A DNA stretch of 64,000 bases, taken from assembly GCA_945860385.1 (NCBI GenBank), contig CAMAQD010000003.1:62001-126000 (forward strand), given 5' to 3'. The notes under the pieces were generated by a model that had not been told where the DNA came from, ran no database searches, and saw only the letters and a list, made by a program, of their open reading frames with translations. Position numbers and translations under genes: made by a program. Every line of letters starts with the position of its first letter. Position 1 is the stretch's first letter. This DNA is from Flavobacterium psychrophilum (GTDB taxonomy: Bacteria > Bacteroidota > Bacteroidia > Flavobacteriales > Flavobacteriaceae). Shown piece by piece: positions 8,801 to 17,108 of this stretch.

Positions 8801-10611
8801 AATTCAATTCCATAGGATGCTGCAATATCTCCGGTCCAAAAAGTTCCATTATCAAAGTTATTTCCCCAAACACGGGAAACCAAACTCTTCGTTTGAGAGG
8901 GTGGAAAATTACGGTCTTTTGTATCCAAATAATATTCTTCGATTCCAGTTTGCTCTGTTGTATAGAGATAAATACCCAAATCTCGAATGGATTTATTCCC
9001 AGTAGCTTCTCCCCATTGAATAAGAGATGTGTTGAAATTCATACTTTCAGAACTAGATTCTTGATTATTTCCTTGTGGGTTATTTGCAAAACCATCTACC
9101 CAACAATGACCCGCATAAGGACTAAAGTTACGCAAATAAGGAAACATTGTATCATTACGATCATAAGCAGCAGCATCACGAACGATTAAATCTACCATTC
9201 CGCCCCATTGTGCTGCCCATCCTGGACTAAATTGTTCCACAAAAGCAGCCGCTTGAATAAAGTAACCCCAATGAAATTGTTTATCATTTAAACCACTATC
9301 CTGACCATATCCAGCAGGATAACCTATAGCCGAGCTCCAAGTAGAATTATAATAAAACAGGAAAGCTACTTCCCCATTTTCGGCTTTAAACCAGTTTTCA
9401 AGTCGGGTCTTAATAGTTGCCAACATTTTATCTCGGGCTATACTATTTCCCATTTCATTGGCGATACGAGCCGTCTGCATCAATTGATTAAAAACTTGAC
9501 CTTCGTTATACGAGTCCGTCCAAGTTGCCATAGTGCTGTTTTCTAAAGAGGTAATTTTTTCTATTAAGGCTGTTGGTGTAAAACCACTACTGTAATTATC
9601 GACGTAAGGCAAAGTTGGAAGTATGCCGTGAAAAGTGTTTTCGACACTAAAACTATTGCCCGCCATTGTTTTCATTTCGCCCCTAATAACAGCGTACGCG
9701 TATTTGTCAGGAACCGCAGAACCTGGTGCTAAATGAGCCCATTGATGCGGAAGTAAACCGAGTAACATATTAGTTTCAACACCTTCTTTCACTTCGGTTT
9801 GCACATTAAAATCAGTGTGCATTACAGAAGTTGATTCATTGTAAGAATAAGTGGCTGTTGTCTTTACAGGGAAAACATAAGCATATTTTTTATATTCATT
9901 AGCGACCGTATCTACATTTGATGCGGTAAGCGGAATAAATGCCATCGACCAATAATTCTTTCCATTCAAAGTTGAAGTATAAACAGCTCCATTTTGAGTC
10001 CAGGTACTTCCTGCAGGTGCATAAACTGCAAAATCAGCACCATTTTTCACATTGGTACAAACTAGCATTTCGTTAGAGATAACAACTGTTCCTGAGTTTA
10101 TAATCACTTGAGCAACATCACTAGCGTTTTTGGTAAAATAGAGAAAAGGCATTCCTACTCCTGAAGTTGTTTGAAAATTATGTGTTCCATCATTCCAATC
10201 CATTGTTACCGTCCAATCCGAGTAATCAGCGACTTTAATATTCGGAGCATTCATTCCAGTTACACCCACTACCATTGGCAACAAATCATCAATCACACCC
10301 TTAGGAATGTAACTCACTACCAGTCCGCTGTTGGTAGTTTTCATCGTATAAGGATAATTAAAAAGGTTCGAAGCAGTTCCATTTTTGACCAAAGCAGACC
10401 ACCAGTCGCTGGTAGGAACAGGCTTTCCAACCGCTGCACCGGTCAAAAAGGGTATTCCAGAAGGATATTGATTTCTGCCGGCTACATCATAACCCGGGTG
10501 TGTAGTTCTGTAACTTCCACTTCCAACCGGAACAAACTGTGCATTTGCATTTGTTGCAAATAAAAAACAAACCACGATTGTTGTAAACAAAAAAATAATT
10601 CTACGTTTCAT
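5848..10611 (-). CDS. Secreted multimodular GH81 endo-beta-1,3-glucanase with T9SS sorting domain
   Basis: A 1587-residue secreted laminarinase. Order: signal peptide (1-24), GH81 catalytic domain (about 40-740), Ig-like domain (about 750-840), CBM6-like domain (about 845-990), PKD-like domain (about 1000-1090), Ig-like domain (about 1093-1190), an unassigned module (about 1192-1299), a fibronectin-III domain (about 1300-1397), a second copy of the module (about 1398-1508) and a T9SS type A sorting domain (about 1510-1587, with CYPNPAEDF and the end SGIYFLKI). The GH81 hallmarks are LNDKQFHWGY (Asp443) and NNQESSSESMN (Glu518 and Glu522). It should cut internal beta-1,3 bonds of laminarin outside the cell. 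It is the last gene of the glucan locus and is 68 bases from its upstream neighbour. Confidence 0.9.
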   Translation of the reverse strand: MKRRIIFLFTTIVVCFLFATNANAQFVPVGSGSYRTTHPGYDVAGRNQYPSGIPFLTGAAVGKPVPTSDWWSALVKNGTASNLFNYPYTMKTTNSGLVVSYIPKGVIDDLLPMVVGVTGMNAPNIKVADYSDWTVTMDWNDGTHNFQTTSGVGMPFLYFTKNASDVAQVIINSGTVVISNEMLVCTNVKNGADFAVYAPAGSTWTQNGAVYTSTLNGKNYWSMAFIPLTASNVDTVANEYKKYAYVFPVKTTATYSYNESTSVMHTDFNVQTEVKEGVETNMLLGLLPHQWAHLAPGSAVPDKYAYAVIRGEMKTMAGNSFSVENTFHGILPTLPYVDNYSSGFTPTALIEKITSLENSTMATWTDSYNEGQVFNQLMQTARIANEMGNSIARDKMLATIKTRLENWFKAENGEVAFLFYYNSTWSSAIGYPAGYGQDSGLNDKQFHWGYFIQAAAFVEQFSPGWAAQWGGMVDLIVRDAAAYDRNDTMFPYLRNFSPYAGHCWVDGFANNPQGNNQESSSESMNFNTSLIQWGEATGNKSIRDLGIYLYTTEQTGIEEYYLDTKDRNFPPSQTKSLVSRVWGNNFDNGTFWTGDIAASYGIELYPIQGGSLYLGQDTAYVTKLWNEIEANTGILSNEVNPNLWHDIMWEYLAFIDPPKAIGLYNSYPNREIKFGISDAQTYHWLHAMNALGRVSSTITANCSTAAAFTQNGQTNYVAQNYSSVPITVTFSTGYKIDVPARKMVTSLDSKITGILISSFQQAYVNGSVKLDAIVSNGTPVKVEFMDGTTSLGIVTTAPYSWNASNLTLGVHSFYAKIYEDTVKLNVTNSVDVQVGNQLPYGGTAWAIPGVIEAGKFDTFEGGKGQNIAYLDGTTANMGDFRMDEAVDAISNVSEGATVGHIASGEWLEYTVNVAQSGLYSFDFRYASGNSAGGGPFNLEWDGKAISTAITVPSTSTTSWNIWAAKTVANIPLTPGEHILRVAFSAGEFNLAKMTFARTGDLAYSYPTAVAGSNIKVILPSTSTTIDGSASTESGGQALTYSWTQNYGPSVAQFSNPASANSAISGLVEGIYSLKLTVTNADLRTDSDELLILVTSTANALPAVSLITPANNATFTEGKPVSITANASDFDGTIQQVDFYQGTTLISTDTTAPYAATWNPVVGTYDLTAKAIDDTGGMSASQIVNVTIAPAMVCIETSKVAQQGSFSIGYKSTFETVGTTVFVTFELLDTDKADPIAYLWKQSPFGEAAMTNVAGKIFTATLTGQTMGSTINYACKFAFAGGLAVTKYVSYVVGANCGSTNDTQAPTNFTASIGAITGSSIELLLNATDNSGNVVYNVAYGTNSSSTSNASGVQKSFLITALSPNTNYTFTVSASDLIGNVAVNSPIVLNATTTANTNTECAGTGSEALPGNGSFSVGYKYAFQTIGNDVTVTFELLDDKADVIAYLWKQSPFGETPMTKVSGKIFTKTITGQTIGSTINYACKFAFAGGLAVTKYLSYVVGNTCSLGVETASELNQFCYPNPAEDFVQLQLLDDQNQITLTDILGRKLIEEMVRSSHKIDMSAFKSGIYFLKINNSFGIQNLKIIKK

Positions 10612-10679
10612 TGTAATCTTAATATTAAAATTTTTGAATAATTAAATAGTCTATATTTCAATAGAGCATAAAACTGCTC

Positions 10680-11990
10680 CTATTCTTTAATAAATTTTGA
10701 AGTTGAATCTTTACCCTCAATAGTTGTTGAAACGACATAAACACCTTTCGGCAATTCGTTAATCTGTAAAATAGTTTTATTACTTTTTGGATTTTTTGTC
10801 AAAACTTCCTGTCCAATGAGGTTGTAAATCGATACTTTTTGAATCGTTTCATTTGCTTCAATCGTCAATTGGTTTGAAGCAGGATTTGGATAGATATTAA
10901 CTTCCGAAAATAAATACGCAGGCGCCGACAAATATGTCGAAAAAGCTACATCGTCAAAATAATAAGTTGAATTTGGGCCTCCGTCTCCCTGAACACCAAA
11001 ATCAAAGAAAAAAACAATTTTTGTATCATTATTGTTTACAGGAGGAAATAAAGTGGGAGAATTATAATCAAAGGTTAATTCTACCCATTCATTGGCTTTG
11101 GGAATAATTACATCCGTTTCAAAAGCACCATTATCAAAATCAGTTGGACTGCCTTCAAACTTCAATAAAAGTTTTTTTCCAGCAACTGGAGACCATACTT
11201 TTAACTTTACTATCTTATTGGTAGCAGAGAAATCAATTGGACCAGCCATTTGAATAACGCTTCCACCGTAAGTTTCGCCAGGTTTTTTTATCATTTGAAC
11301 TACTGTCGGACTTGAGTTTACAGCGTCAGGAAATGGATTGGAAAGTATTTTTGTTGTTCCGCCTCCAAAATCAAGAAATGGATAGGACAAAGTTGTTGAT
11401 TCAAAATCTAATGGCAATGTTGGTAAATCCAAAATAGGTCCAGGACCTACCGATAAAGTCAAATCATCAAACAAGTAAGTTGAATTTGCGCTTCCATCCC
11501 CTTGTTTTCCATAGTCAAACATAAAAACAATTTGGTTATTCAAATTGTTTACTGCGTCTCCTGATAAATCAAAAGTCAATTCTTCCCACACATTAGCTAC
11601 TGAAATTGGTGCAGATTCTTTTTGAAAAACAACACCTCCTCCTTCAAACTTGAGCAATAATTTAATGCCAGCTTTGGGTGAAAAAACTTTTATCTTGAAT
11701 AACCTTTTGGTGGTTAAATCAATTGGGGCAGCCATTGTGATTTTGCTACCAGCCCAAACTGCACCACTGCCTTTAACTAATTGAATAACGTTAGCACTTG
11801 CATTTATTCCTGAGATTTGTGGATTTGCAATTTTTGTTGCCACACCTCCATCAAAATTTGTAAAAGGATAAGGTGTAGTAGTAGATTCAAAATCCAAAGG
11901 GAAACTTTGAGCAAATCCCATTGAAAAAATCATTAGGAAAACCAATGTTGAAAAAAATTTAATTTGCTTATATTTTTTATTTAGATTCAT
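10680..11990 (-). CDS. T9SS-exported protein with two carbohydrate-binding-like repeats
   Basis: A 436-residue protein with a signal peptide (1-27, ending MGFAQ). Two repeats of about 165 residues follow (about 30-185 and 193-355), each beginning LDFEST and ending in a GDG..NSTY.FDD motif; the pattern resembles jelly-roll carbohydrate-binding modules. Residues about 360-436 are a T9SS sorting domain (VNIYPNPASNQLTIEA, ending STSKFIKE). No catalytic motif is visible. Located between GH16 and GH81 genes with short gaps, it probably binds beta-glucan at the cell surface. No named family can be assigned by eye. Confidence 0.7.
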   Translation of the reverse strand: MNLNKKYKQIKFFSTLVFLMIFSMGFAQSFPLDFESTTTPYPFTNFDGGVATKIANPQISGINASANVIQLVKGSGAVWAGSKITMAAPIDLTTKRLFKIKVFSPKAGIKLLLKFEGGGVVFQKESAPISVANVWEELTFDLSGDAVNNLNNQIVFMFDYGKQGDGSANSTYLFDDLTLSVGPGPILDLPTLPLDFESTTLSYPFLDFGGGTTKILSNPFPDAVNSSPTVVQMIKKPGETYGGSVIQMAGPIDFSATNKIVKLKVWSPVAGKKLLLKFEGSPTDFDNGAFETDVIIPKANEWVELTFDYNSPTLFPPVNNNDTKIVFFFDFGVQGDGGPNSTYYFDDVAFSTYLSAPAYLFSEVNIYPNPASNQLTIEANETIQKVSIYNLIGQEVLTKNPKSNKTILQINELPKGVYVVSTTIEGKDSTSKFIKE

Positions 11991-12043
11991 TAGAGCAACA
12001 TTATATAAGTACTAAAATTGTAAATAGTCTTCAGAACTAAATG

Positions 12044-13753
12044 CTATTTTTTAATAATTTTCATAGTTTCGATACCAACCGAATTATTTATTTTCAAAAA
12101 GTAAATTCCTGATTTTAAAGCACTCATATCAATAGTGTGATTCGATTTTACAGATTCTTCAAGTATTTTACGACCCAAAATATCGGTTAAAGTAATTTGA
12201 TTTTGCTCATCAATTAATTGCAATTGTAAGCTGTTTTCAACTGGGTTTGGATACGCAAATTGTTTCAATTTGGATGCGGATTCTAATCCTAAAGGACAGT
12301 TGCTTCCTACCACATAAGAAATATATTTTGTAACCGACAAACCTCCGCTAAAGGCAAATTTACATGCATAACTAATTGTTGAACCCAAAGTTTGTCCAGT
12401 AATGGTTTGGGTAAATATTTTTCCCGAAACATTTGCCATTTGTGTTTCTCCAAATGGAGTTTGTCTCCACAAATAAGCAACAACACCCGTTTTGTCAGTA
12501 TCTAAAAGTTCAAAATTGATTTTCACATCAGTACCTATTGTTTCAAAAGTATAATTATAACCAAGAGAGAAAGCAATACCTTGAGATGATTGTGTATCTG
12601 TACCTGAACATTGCAAAATAGTTTTTGTAGTAGCATTCAATACAATTGGATTATTGAGAGCTACATTTCCACTAGCATCAGATGCGCTAACAGTAAAAGT
12701 ATAATTGGTGTTTTCAGACAAATTAGAAATTACCAATGATTTTTGCGTACCGGAAGGACTAAAAGTCGAAGCTGTTCCACTAGTTCCATACGTAACATTA
12801 TAGGTGACATTTCCTGAATCATCAGTAGCATTTAACAATAATTCAACAGAAGACCCTGATATAGTTCCAACAGTTGCAGTGAAATTTGTAGGTGCTTGCG
12901 TGTCTGGAGTGATATTTTGATATACTCGTATATAATCAATATCCATAGTAGTTTGAGTGAAACTTGGATCTATTGGTCCAGCGATACCACCCATTGCAAT
13001 GTTCAATAAAAAATATTGTTCTTTATCGAACGGCCAAGTACTTGCATTTTTAACTGCTGGATTATAGGTGTAATATTCTACTCCATCAACAAGAAATGAT
13101 ATTTGGTTTGGTGACCAATTCATAGAATAAATATGATAATTATTAGAAATATTATCCCCTACAACTACACCACCAATGTTAGAAGTGTTCCCAGAAGAGG
13201 ATGGAGTATGCAAAGCGCTTTGAACGTAATTATCTGGTTTAGAACGAGTAATGCCATATTCCAATATATCTATTTCGCCACAAGCTGGCCAATTTGCAGT
13301 GCCATAAATAGCATCAAAAAATCCTCCATCTTCATTTACATTTTTTCCAAGCAACCATAACGCCGGCCAAGTTCCAGCATCTTTTGGAATTTTTGCTCTA
13401 ATATCGACCCGACCGTATAAATAGGCAAATTTAGAATTCAATCGTGCTGAGGTATATTCCTTCGTTACTGATTGATTAGTGTAACTCTCTTTTTTGGCAA
13501 CTATTTTCAGACTCCCATTATCAACATAAGAGTTATCTATTCTATCGGTATAGTGCTGCACTTCCCCATTAAACCAGTTTCCACCAGAGGGCAATTGTGT
13601 TTGATGAAACCAATTAGTACTGTTGACTGGACCATTAACTGTAAACTCATCGGACCAAACCATATCTTTATAAATAACGTCTACTTGTGCAATACAAAAT
13701 TGACTAATTAAAAGAAAGGAAAATAATATATGAATTCGAGTAATTTTTTTCAT
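12044..13753 (-). CDS. Secreted GH16 beta-glucanase (laminarinase) with T9SS sorting domain
   Basis: A 569-residue enzyme: signal peptide (1-22), GH16 domain (about 25-280), fibronectin-III domain (about 283-375), one copy of the unassigned module also found twice in the GH81 protein (about 378-487), and a T9SS sorting domain (about 492-569). The GH16 signature GEIDILEYG gives nucleophile Glu160 and acid/base Glu165. The loop WPACGEIDILE and C-terminal DIDYIRVYQN are typical of laminarinase-like GH16. It should hydrolyse beta-1,3-glucan extracellularly. It lies 22 bases downstream of the cytoplasmic GH17 gene, likely in the same operon. Confidence 0.92.
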   Translation of the reverse strand: MKKITRIHILFSFLLISQFCIAQVDVIYKDMVWSDEFTVNGPVNSTNWFHQTQLPSGGNWFNGEVQHYTDRIDNSYVDNGSLKIVAKKESYTNQSVTKEYTSARLNSKFAYLYGRVDIRAKIPKDAGTWPALWLLGKNVNEDGGFFDAIYGTANWPACGEIDILEYGITRSKPDNYVQSALHTPSSSGNTSNIGGVVVGDNISNNYHIYSMNWSPNQISFLVDGVEYYTYNPAVKNASTWPFDKEQYFLLNIAMGGIAGPIDPSFTQTTMDIDYIRVYQNITPDTQAPTNFTATVGTISGSSVELLLNATDDSGNVTYNVTYGTSGTASTFSPSGTQKSLVISNLSENTNYTFTVSASDASGNVALNNPIVLNATTKTILQCSGTDTQSSQGIAFSLGYNYTFETIGTDVKINFELLDTDKTGVVAYLWRQTPFGETQMANVSGKIFTQTITGQTLGSTISYACKFAFSGGLSVTKYISYVVGSNCPLGLESASKLKQFAYPNPVENSLQLQLIDEQNQITLTDILGRKILEESVKSNHTIDMSALKSGIYFLKINNSVGIETMKIIKK

Positions 13754-13775
13754 GATTTAGGTTTTAGCTATTGAT

Positions 13776-14708
13776 TTATTCTGTAAAATTTAATTTTTCA
13801 TTCTTATCCCAAATGCCCCAATAGGCACCCACTTCTCCTTCTGGCCCCACTTTCCAGGATTCATCAAAGGAAGAAAAGTAAAACATTTCTATGTCATTTT
13901 GTTGTGACCAACTTTGAGAATCGATAAAATATTTCATCGCATTTTCATTTGATGCAACAGCTCCTTTCAAAGATCCACCTTGACTTGGCCAACCTGTTTC
14001 GGTAATAATGATACGTTTGTTTTGACCAGCGTATTTTGCCGATTCAAACATACTAACCATGTGATTAAAGGAATATTCTACAGGGCAACCCTCCCAATAA
14101 GGATAGCAATTCGTTAAAATAACATCGCAAACTGCGGTAATATTTGGTCGATGCGAAAATTCATAATAAGCATCTACATAGCCTACAGGAATTGAACTTG
14201 GTATTGAATTTCTAACCCTTTCTATGAAACTTATAAGTTCCTCTTCGGTTAAATCTTTTCGGTACATTACTTCATTTCCGACGGCTGCAATATCAACATA
14301 TCCTTCATTTGCAAGTTGTATTAGACCTTCTATTTCCCTTTCGTTGATTTCAGGATCATCGCCTAGCCAAGCTCCAACTAATGTTTTTATTCCAAATTCA
14401 TGTGCAATTTTAGGAATGAACTCATTCCCTTCTGTGCACGAAAACGAGCGAACCCATTTGGTGTATGGAGCAATTATTTTCATCCTGCGTCGCACTTGTT
14501 CTTCCGAAATAATATCCCCTGGTTTTTGTCCATCTTCGTATAAGCTGAAACAAACACCATGCATTCCTTTTTCTAAAGTTTCTTTCCAAATTTTAGATAA
14601 TTCTTTAGAAGAAACATCCGAAATTTGAATTTCTTGATAACTATTTTGTCCGTCTTTGCTGCTTTTATTATCTTCTAATGAAAAATAATGACCTTCTCTA
14701 AATGACAT
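13776..14708 (-). CDS. Cytoplasmic GH17-type beta-glucanase/glucosidase
   Basis: A 310-residue protein without signal peptide. GH17 features: acid/base Glu146 in AAVGNEVMYR, nucleophile Glu237 in ITETGWPSQGG, and the late aromatic motif FYFSSFDESWK. It is closely similar over its whole length to the C-terminal domain of the neighbouring transporter fusion (shared VRSFSCTEGNE or IRTFSCTEGNE, SIPVGYVDAYY, FSSFDESWK). The two genes are separated by only four bases. It probably acts in the cytoplasm on imported beta-1,3-gluco-oligosaccharides. The family contains both hydrolases and transglycosylases, so the reaction is not settled. Confidence 0.82.
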   Translation of the reverse strand: MSFREGHYFSLEDNKSSKDGQNSYQEIQISDVSSKELSKIWKETLEKGMHGVCFSLYEDGQKPGDIISEEQVRRRMKIIAPYTKWVRSFSCTEGNEFIPKIAHEFGIKTLVGAWLGDDPEINEREIEGLIQLANEGYVDIAAVGNEVMYRKDLTEEELISFIERVRNSIPSSIPVGYVDAYYEFSHRPNITAVCDVILTNCYPYWEGCPVEYSFNHMVSMFESAKYAGQNKRIIITETGWPSQGGSLKGAVASNENAMKYFIDSQSWSQQNDIEMFYFSSFDESWKVGPEGEVGAYWGIWDKNEKLNFTE

Positions 14709-14712
14709 ACTT

Positions 14713-17073
14713 TTAATTATTAAATTTTAAATTTTCGTTTTTGTCCCAAATGCCCCATCCGGCACCAACTTCTCCTTCTTGTTTTATTTTCCAAGATTCG
14801 TCAAATGATGAAAAATAGAATAGTTCGATTTCGTGATTTTTAGCCCAATCTTGTACCGCAATAAAATATTTCATTGCATTCAAATTAGAAGGTACAGCGG
14901 CTTCAATATTTTCTCCTTTGCTAGGCCATCCAGTTTCTGTAATGATTACTTTTTTTCCGTTGGAAGAAAGCTGAGTCAATTCCACCATTCTATTCAAATA
15001 ATTCAGCGCAAAATCATTATCAGCACCTTCCCAGAACGGATAACAGTTGGCTAAAATAATATCGCAAGCATCAACCAAAGCGGGTTTATCTAAAAACTGA
15101 TAATAAGCATCTACATAACCTACTGGAATCGAATTTGGTAATGCAGCCCTAACTCTTTGGATGTATCCAATTAATTCTTTTTCCCCCATTTCTCCCCGAT
15201 GTAATACTTCATTTCCAATAGCAGCGATATCAACTAAACCAGCATTTGCCAATGAAATAAGCGATTGAATTTCTCTTTCATTTCGTTCCTTATCAGCACT
15301 TATCCAAGCTCCAACAACGGTTTTCAAGCTTTTTGTGTGTGCTATTTCAGGAATTAATTCATTACCTTCTGTACAGGAAAAAGTTCTAATCCAATTGGTA
15401 TGTGGAGCAATTAAATCCAGTCTTCTAATAATTTGATTTTCGGATAGAATATCGCCTGTATCTTGCCCTTCGACATAAGGGCTAAAACATAATCCATGTA
15501 TTCCGTCATTTAAAATTTCTGAAAATTGTTTCCTTAATTCAGCTTCTGTTTTTGAATTTAAATCAATCCCAATTTTAGAATTCAAAGTACTTCCGATTTT
15601 TTCTAAAGAAAGTAATTTACCAGAAAGATAAGCGGATGATTGTTTTTTTACAGGAAGTTTCCTTGAGTCTAACTCTTTTTTAATTTCTCTCGCTTTTTCC
15701 TCTGTTAGGTCATAATTTCTCATTACCCACATCGCTACCAAAGTACCAAAAATTGGAATTCCTGAGAAAAAAAGTCGTAAACCAGTAACTGCTCCCTCTG
15801 CTTGTGTCGCTGCCCCTGGATGGAAATCTACAAAAGACATTATTATACCCGTTAACAGTCCGGCAATAGCAAAACCAAATTTTACCATCCACCAATAAAT
15901 GGCTCCAAAAATTCCCTCTCTTCGTTTGCCCGAAATCAACTCATCCATATCGCAAACATCTGCCGTCATTGACATCATTAAAGTAAATAAACTTCCAATA
16001 CCAAAGGAAAAGAATGGTAAAGCGAATATAAACATATATGGTTTTCCGGGAATGAAAAGAAACCAAAGCAAAATATATCCAAAAACTGAAATTCCTTGAC
16101 ACACTAAAAATGCTTTCTTTTTTTCCATTTTTTTAGACATCCAGGAAACTATCGGAATTACAACAAAAGTGGTTGATAAAGCACCTAAACATCCGAAAAG
16201 TGTTGGCCAAATACCGGCATCTGCTGAACTTCCATTAAATAAATAGTAAACAACGATAAAAAAAGTAAAACCAGCAACGGTATTAAAAGCATTGAAAATA
16301 AAGAAAGTAGCAATACAGAGTTTTCTGAAAGGTCCGTTTTTAAAAGCTTCAACAAAACTTGAAAAAATTTCTTTTAAACTTCCACCCATTGTTTTAAAAG
16401 TAAGTGGAGAAAAATTTTCTTCGTTAACAGTCGATTTGCTTTTAATAAAAATTGCTGGAATCATTGCCAAAATCATACAAGAAATCCCAACCCAAACAGC
16501 CAAAGTTCTGGTAGCGGTATCTGCATTTGGAAACCAACTTGGATCATACATGACCACCCAAAACCAAGGCGCAATTACCCATGCCCACTGACCAATCCAT
16601 TGCGAGATTGCCATAATACTTGTTCTTTCGTGAAAATCATCACTCATTTCATAACCCATTGCCACGAAAGGAACACTAAAAATGGACAGTCCCAAATAAA
16701 ATATAATTGACCATATTAGAAAATAGTAGAAATTATAATCTATGCCGCTTTCTCTGTATAATTGCCACATAACAATAAAAGAAATTCCCATAATAACTGC
16801 CCCAATAAACACATATTGTCTTCTTCTTCCCCATTTAGAACGGGTATTATCTGAAATGAAACCCATAATTGGGTCAATAAAAGCGTCTAATATTCTGGGT
16901 AGGAAAAAAGTAATACCCCACATCCAGGTTGGCATACCTAAATTTTCAACCAGTACAACCATAAAAATACCCAAGGCTGCCGGGAACATTTGATTGGCTA
17001 ACATTCCTAATCCAAAAGCGATTTTTTGACTCATTGGAACTAATCCCGTTGGGTGTGAATTATTTTTTGACAT
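14713..17073 (-). CDS. GPH-type sugar:cation symporter fused to a GH17 domain
   Basis: A 786-residue fusion in one open frame. Residues about 1-470 form an MFS transporter of the glycoside-pentoside-hexuronide group, with about twelve hydrophobic helices and the motif DPIMGFISDNTRSKWGRRR after helix 2. After a charged linker (about 470-500) comes a complete GH17 domain (about 505-786) with acid/base Glu622 in AIGNEVLHR and nucleophile Glu713 in ITETGWPSKG. Both termini of this transporter family normally face the cytoplasm, so the enzyme should hydrolyse oligosaccharides as they enter. It is 35 bases after the GH30 gene and 4 bases before the free GH17, its paralogue. Confidence 0.88.
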   Translation of the reverse strand: MSKNNSHPTGLVPMSQKIAFGLGMLANQMFPAALGIFMVVLVENLGMPTWMWGITFFLPRILDAFIDPIMGFISDNTRSKWGRRRQYVFIGAVIMGISFIVMWQLYRESGIDYNFYYFLIWSIIFYLGLSIFSVPFVAMGYEMSDDFHERTSIMAISQWIGQWAWVIAPWFWVVMYDPSWFPNADTATRTLAVWVGISCMILAMIPAIFIKSKSTVNEENFSPLTFKTMGGSLKEIFSSFVEAFKNGPFRKLCIATFFIFNAFNTVAGFTFFIVVYYLFNGSSADAGIWPTLFGCLGALSTTFVVIPIVSWMSKKMEKKKAFLVCQGISVFGYILLWFLFIPGKPYMFIFALPFFSFGIGSLFTLMMSMTADVCDMDELISGKRREGIFGAIYWWMVKFGFAIAGLLTGIIMSFVDFHPGAATQAEGAVTGLRLFFSGIPIFGTLVAMWVMRNYDLTEEKAREIKKELDSRKLPVKKQSSAYLSGKLLSLEKIGSTLNSKIGIDLNSKTEAELRKQFSEILNDGIHGLCFSPYVEGQDTGDILSENQIIRRLDLIAPHTNWIRTFSCTEGNELIPEIAHTKSLKTVVGAWISADKERNEREIQSLISLANAGLVDIAAIGNEVLHRGEMGEKELIGYIQRVRAALPNSIPVGYVDAYYQFLDKPALVDACDIILANCYPFWEGADNDFALNYLNRMVELTQLSSNGKKVIITETGWPSKGENIEAAVPSNLNAMKYFIAVQDWAKNHEIELFYFSSFDESWKIKQEGEVGAGWGIWDKNENLKFNN

Positions 17074-17108
17074 AGTATAAGTGGTTTATTATTATAATTA
17101 TATGGTTA

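Noticed and set aside
6703..10563. Several plus-strand open frames of 60-133 codons within the GH81 gene
   Set aside because: They lie antisense to a long gene with clear catalytic motifs, have no family features and no start context; they are shadow frames.
14713..17073. Possibility that the transporter-GH17 gene is an artefact of two genes
   Set aside because: The frame is continuous, the linker has normal composition, and no stop or start suggests a lost boundary; kept as a true fusion unless reads show otherwise.
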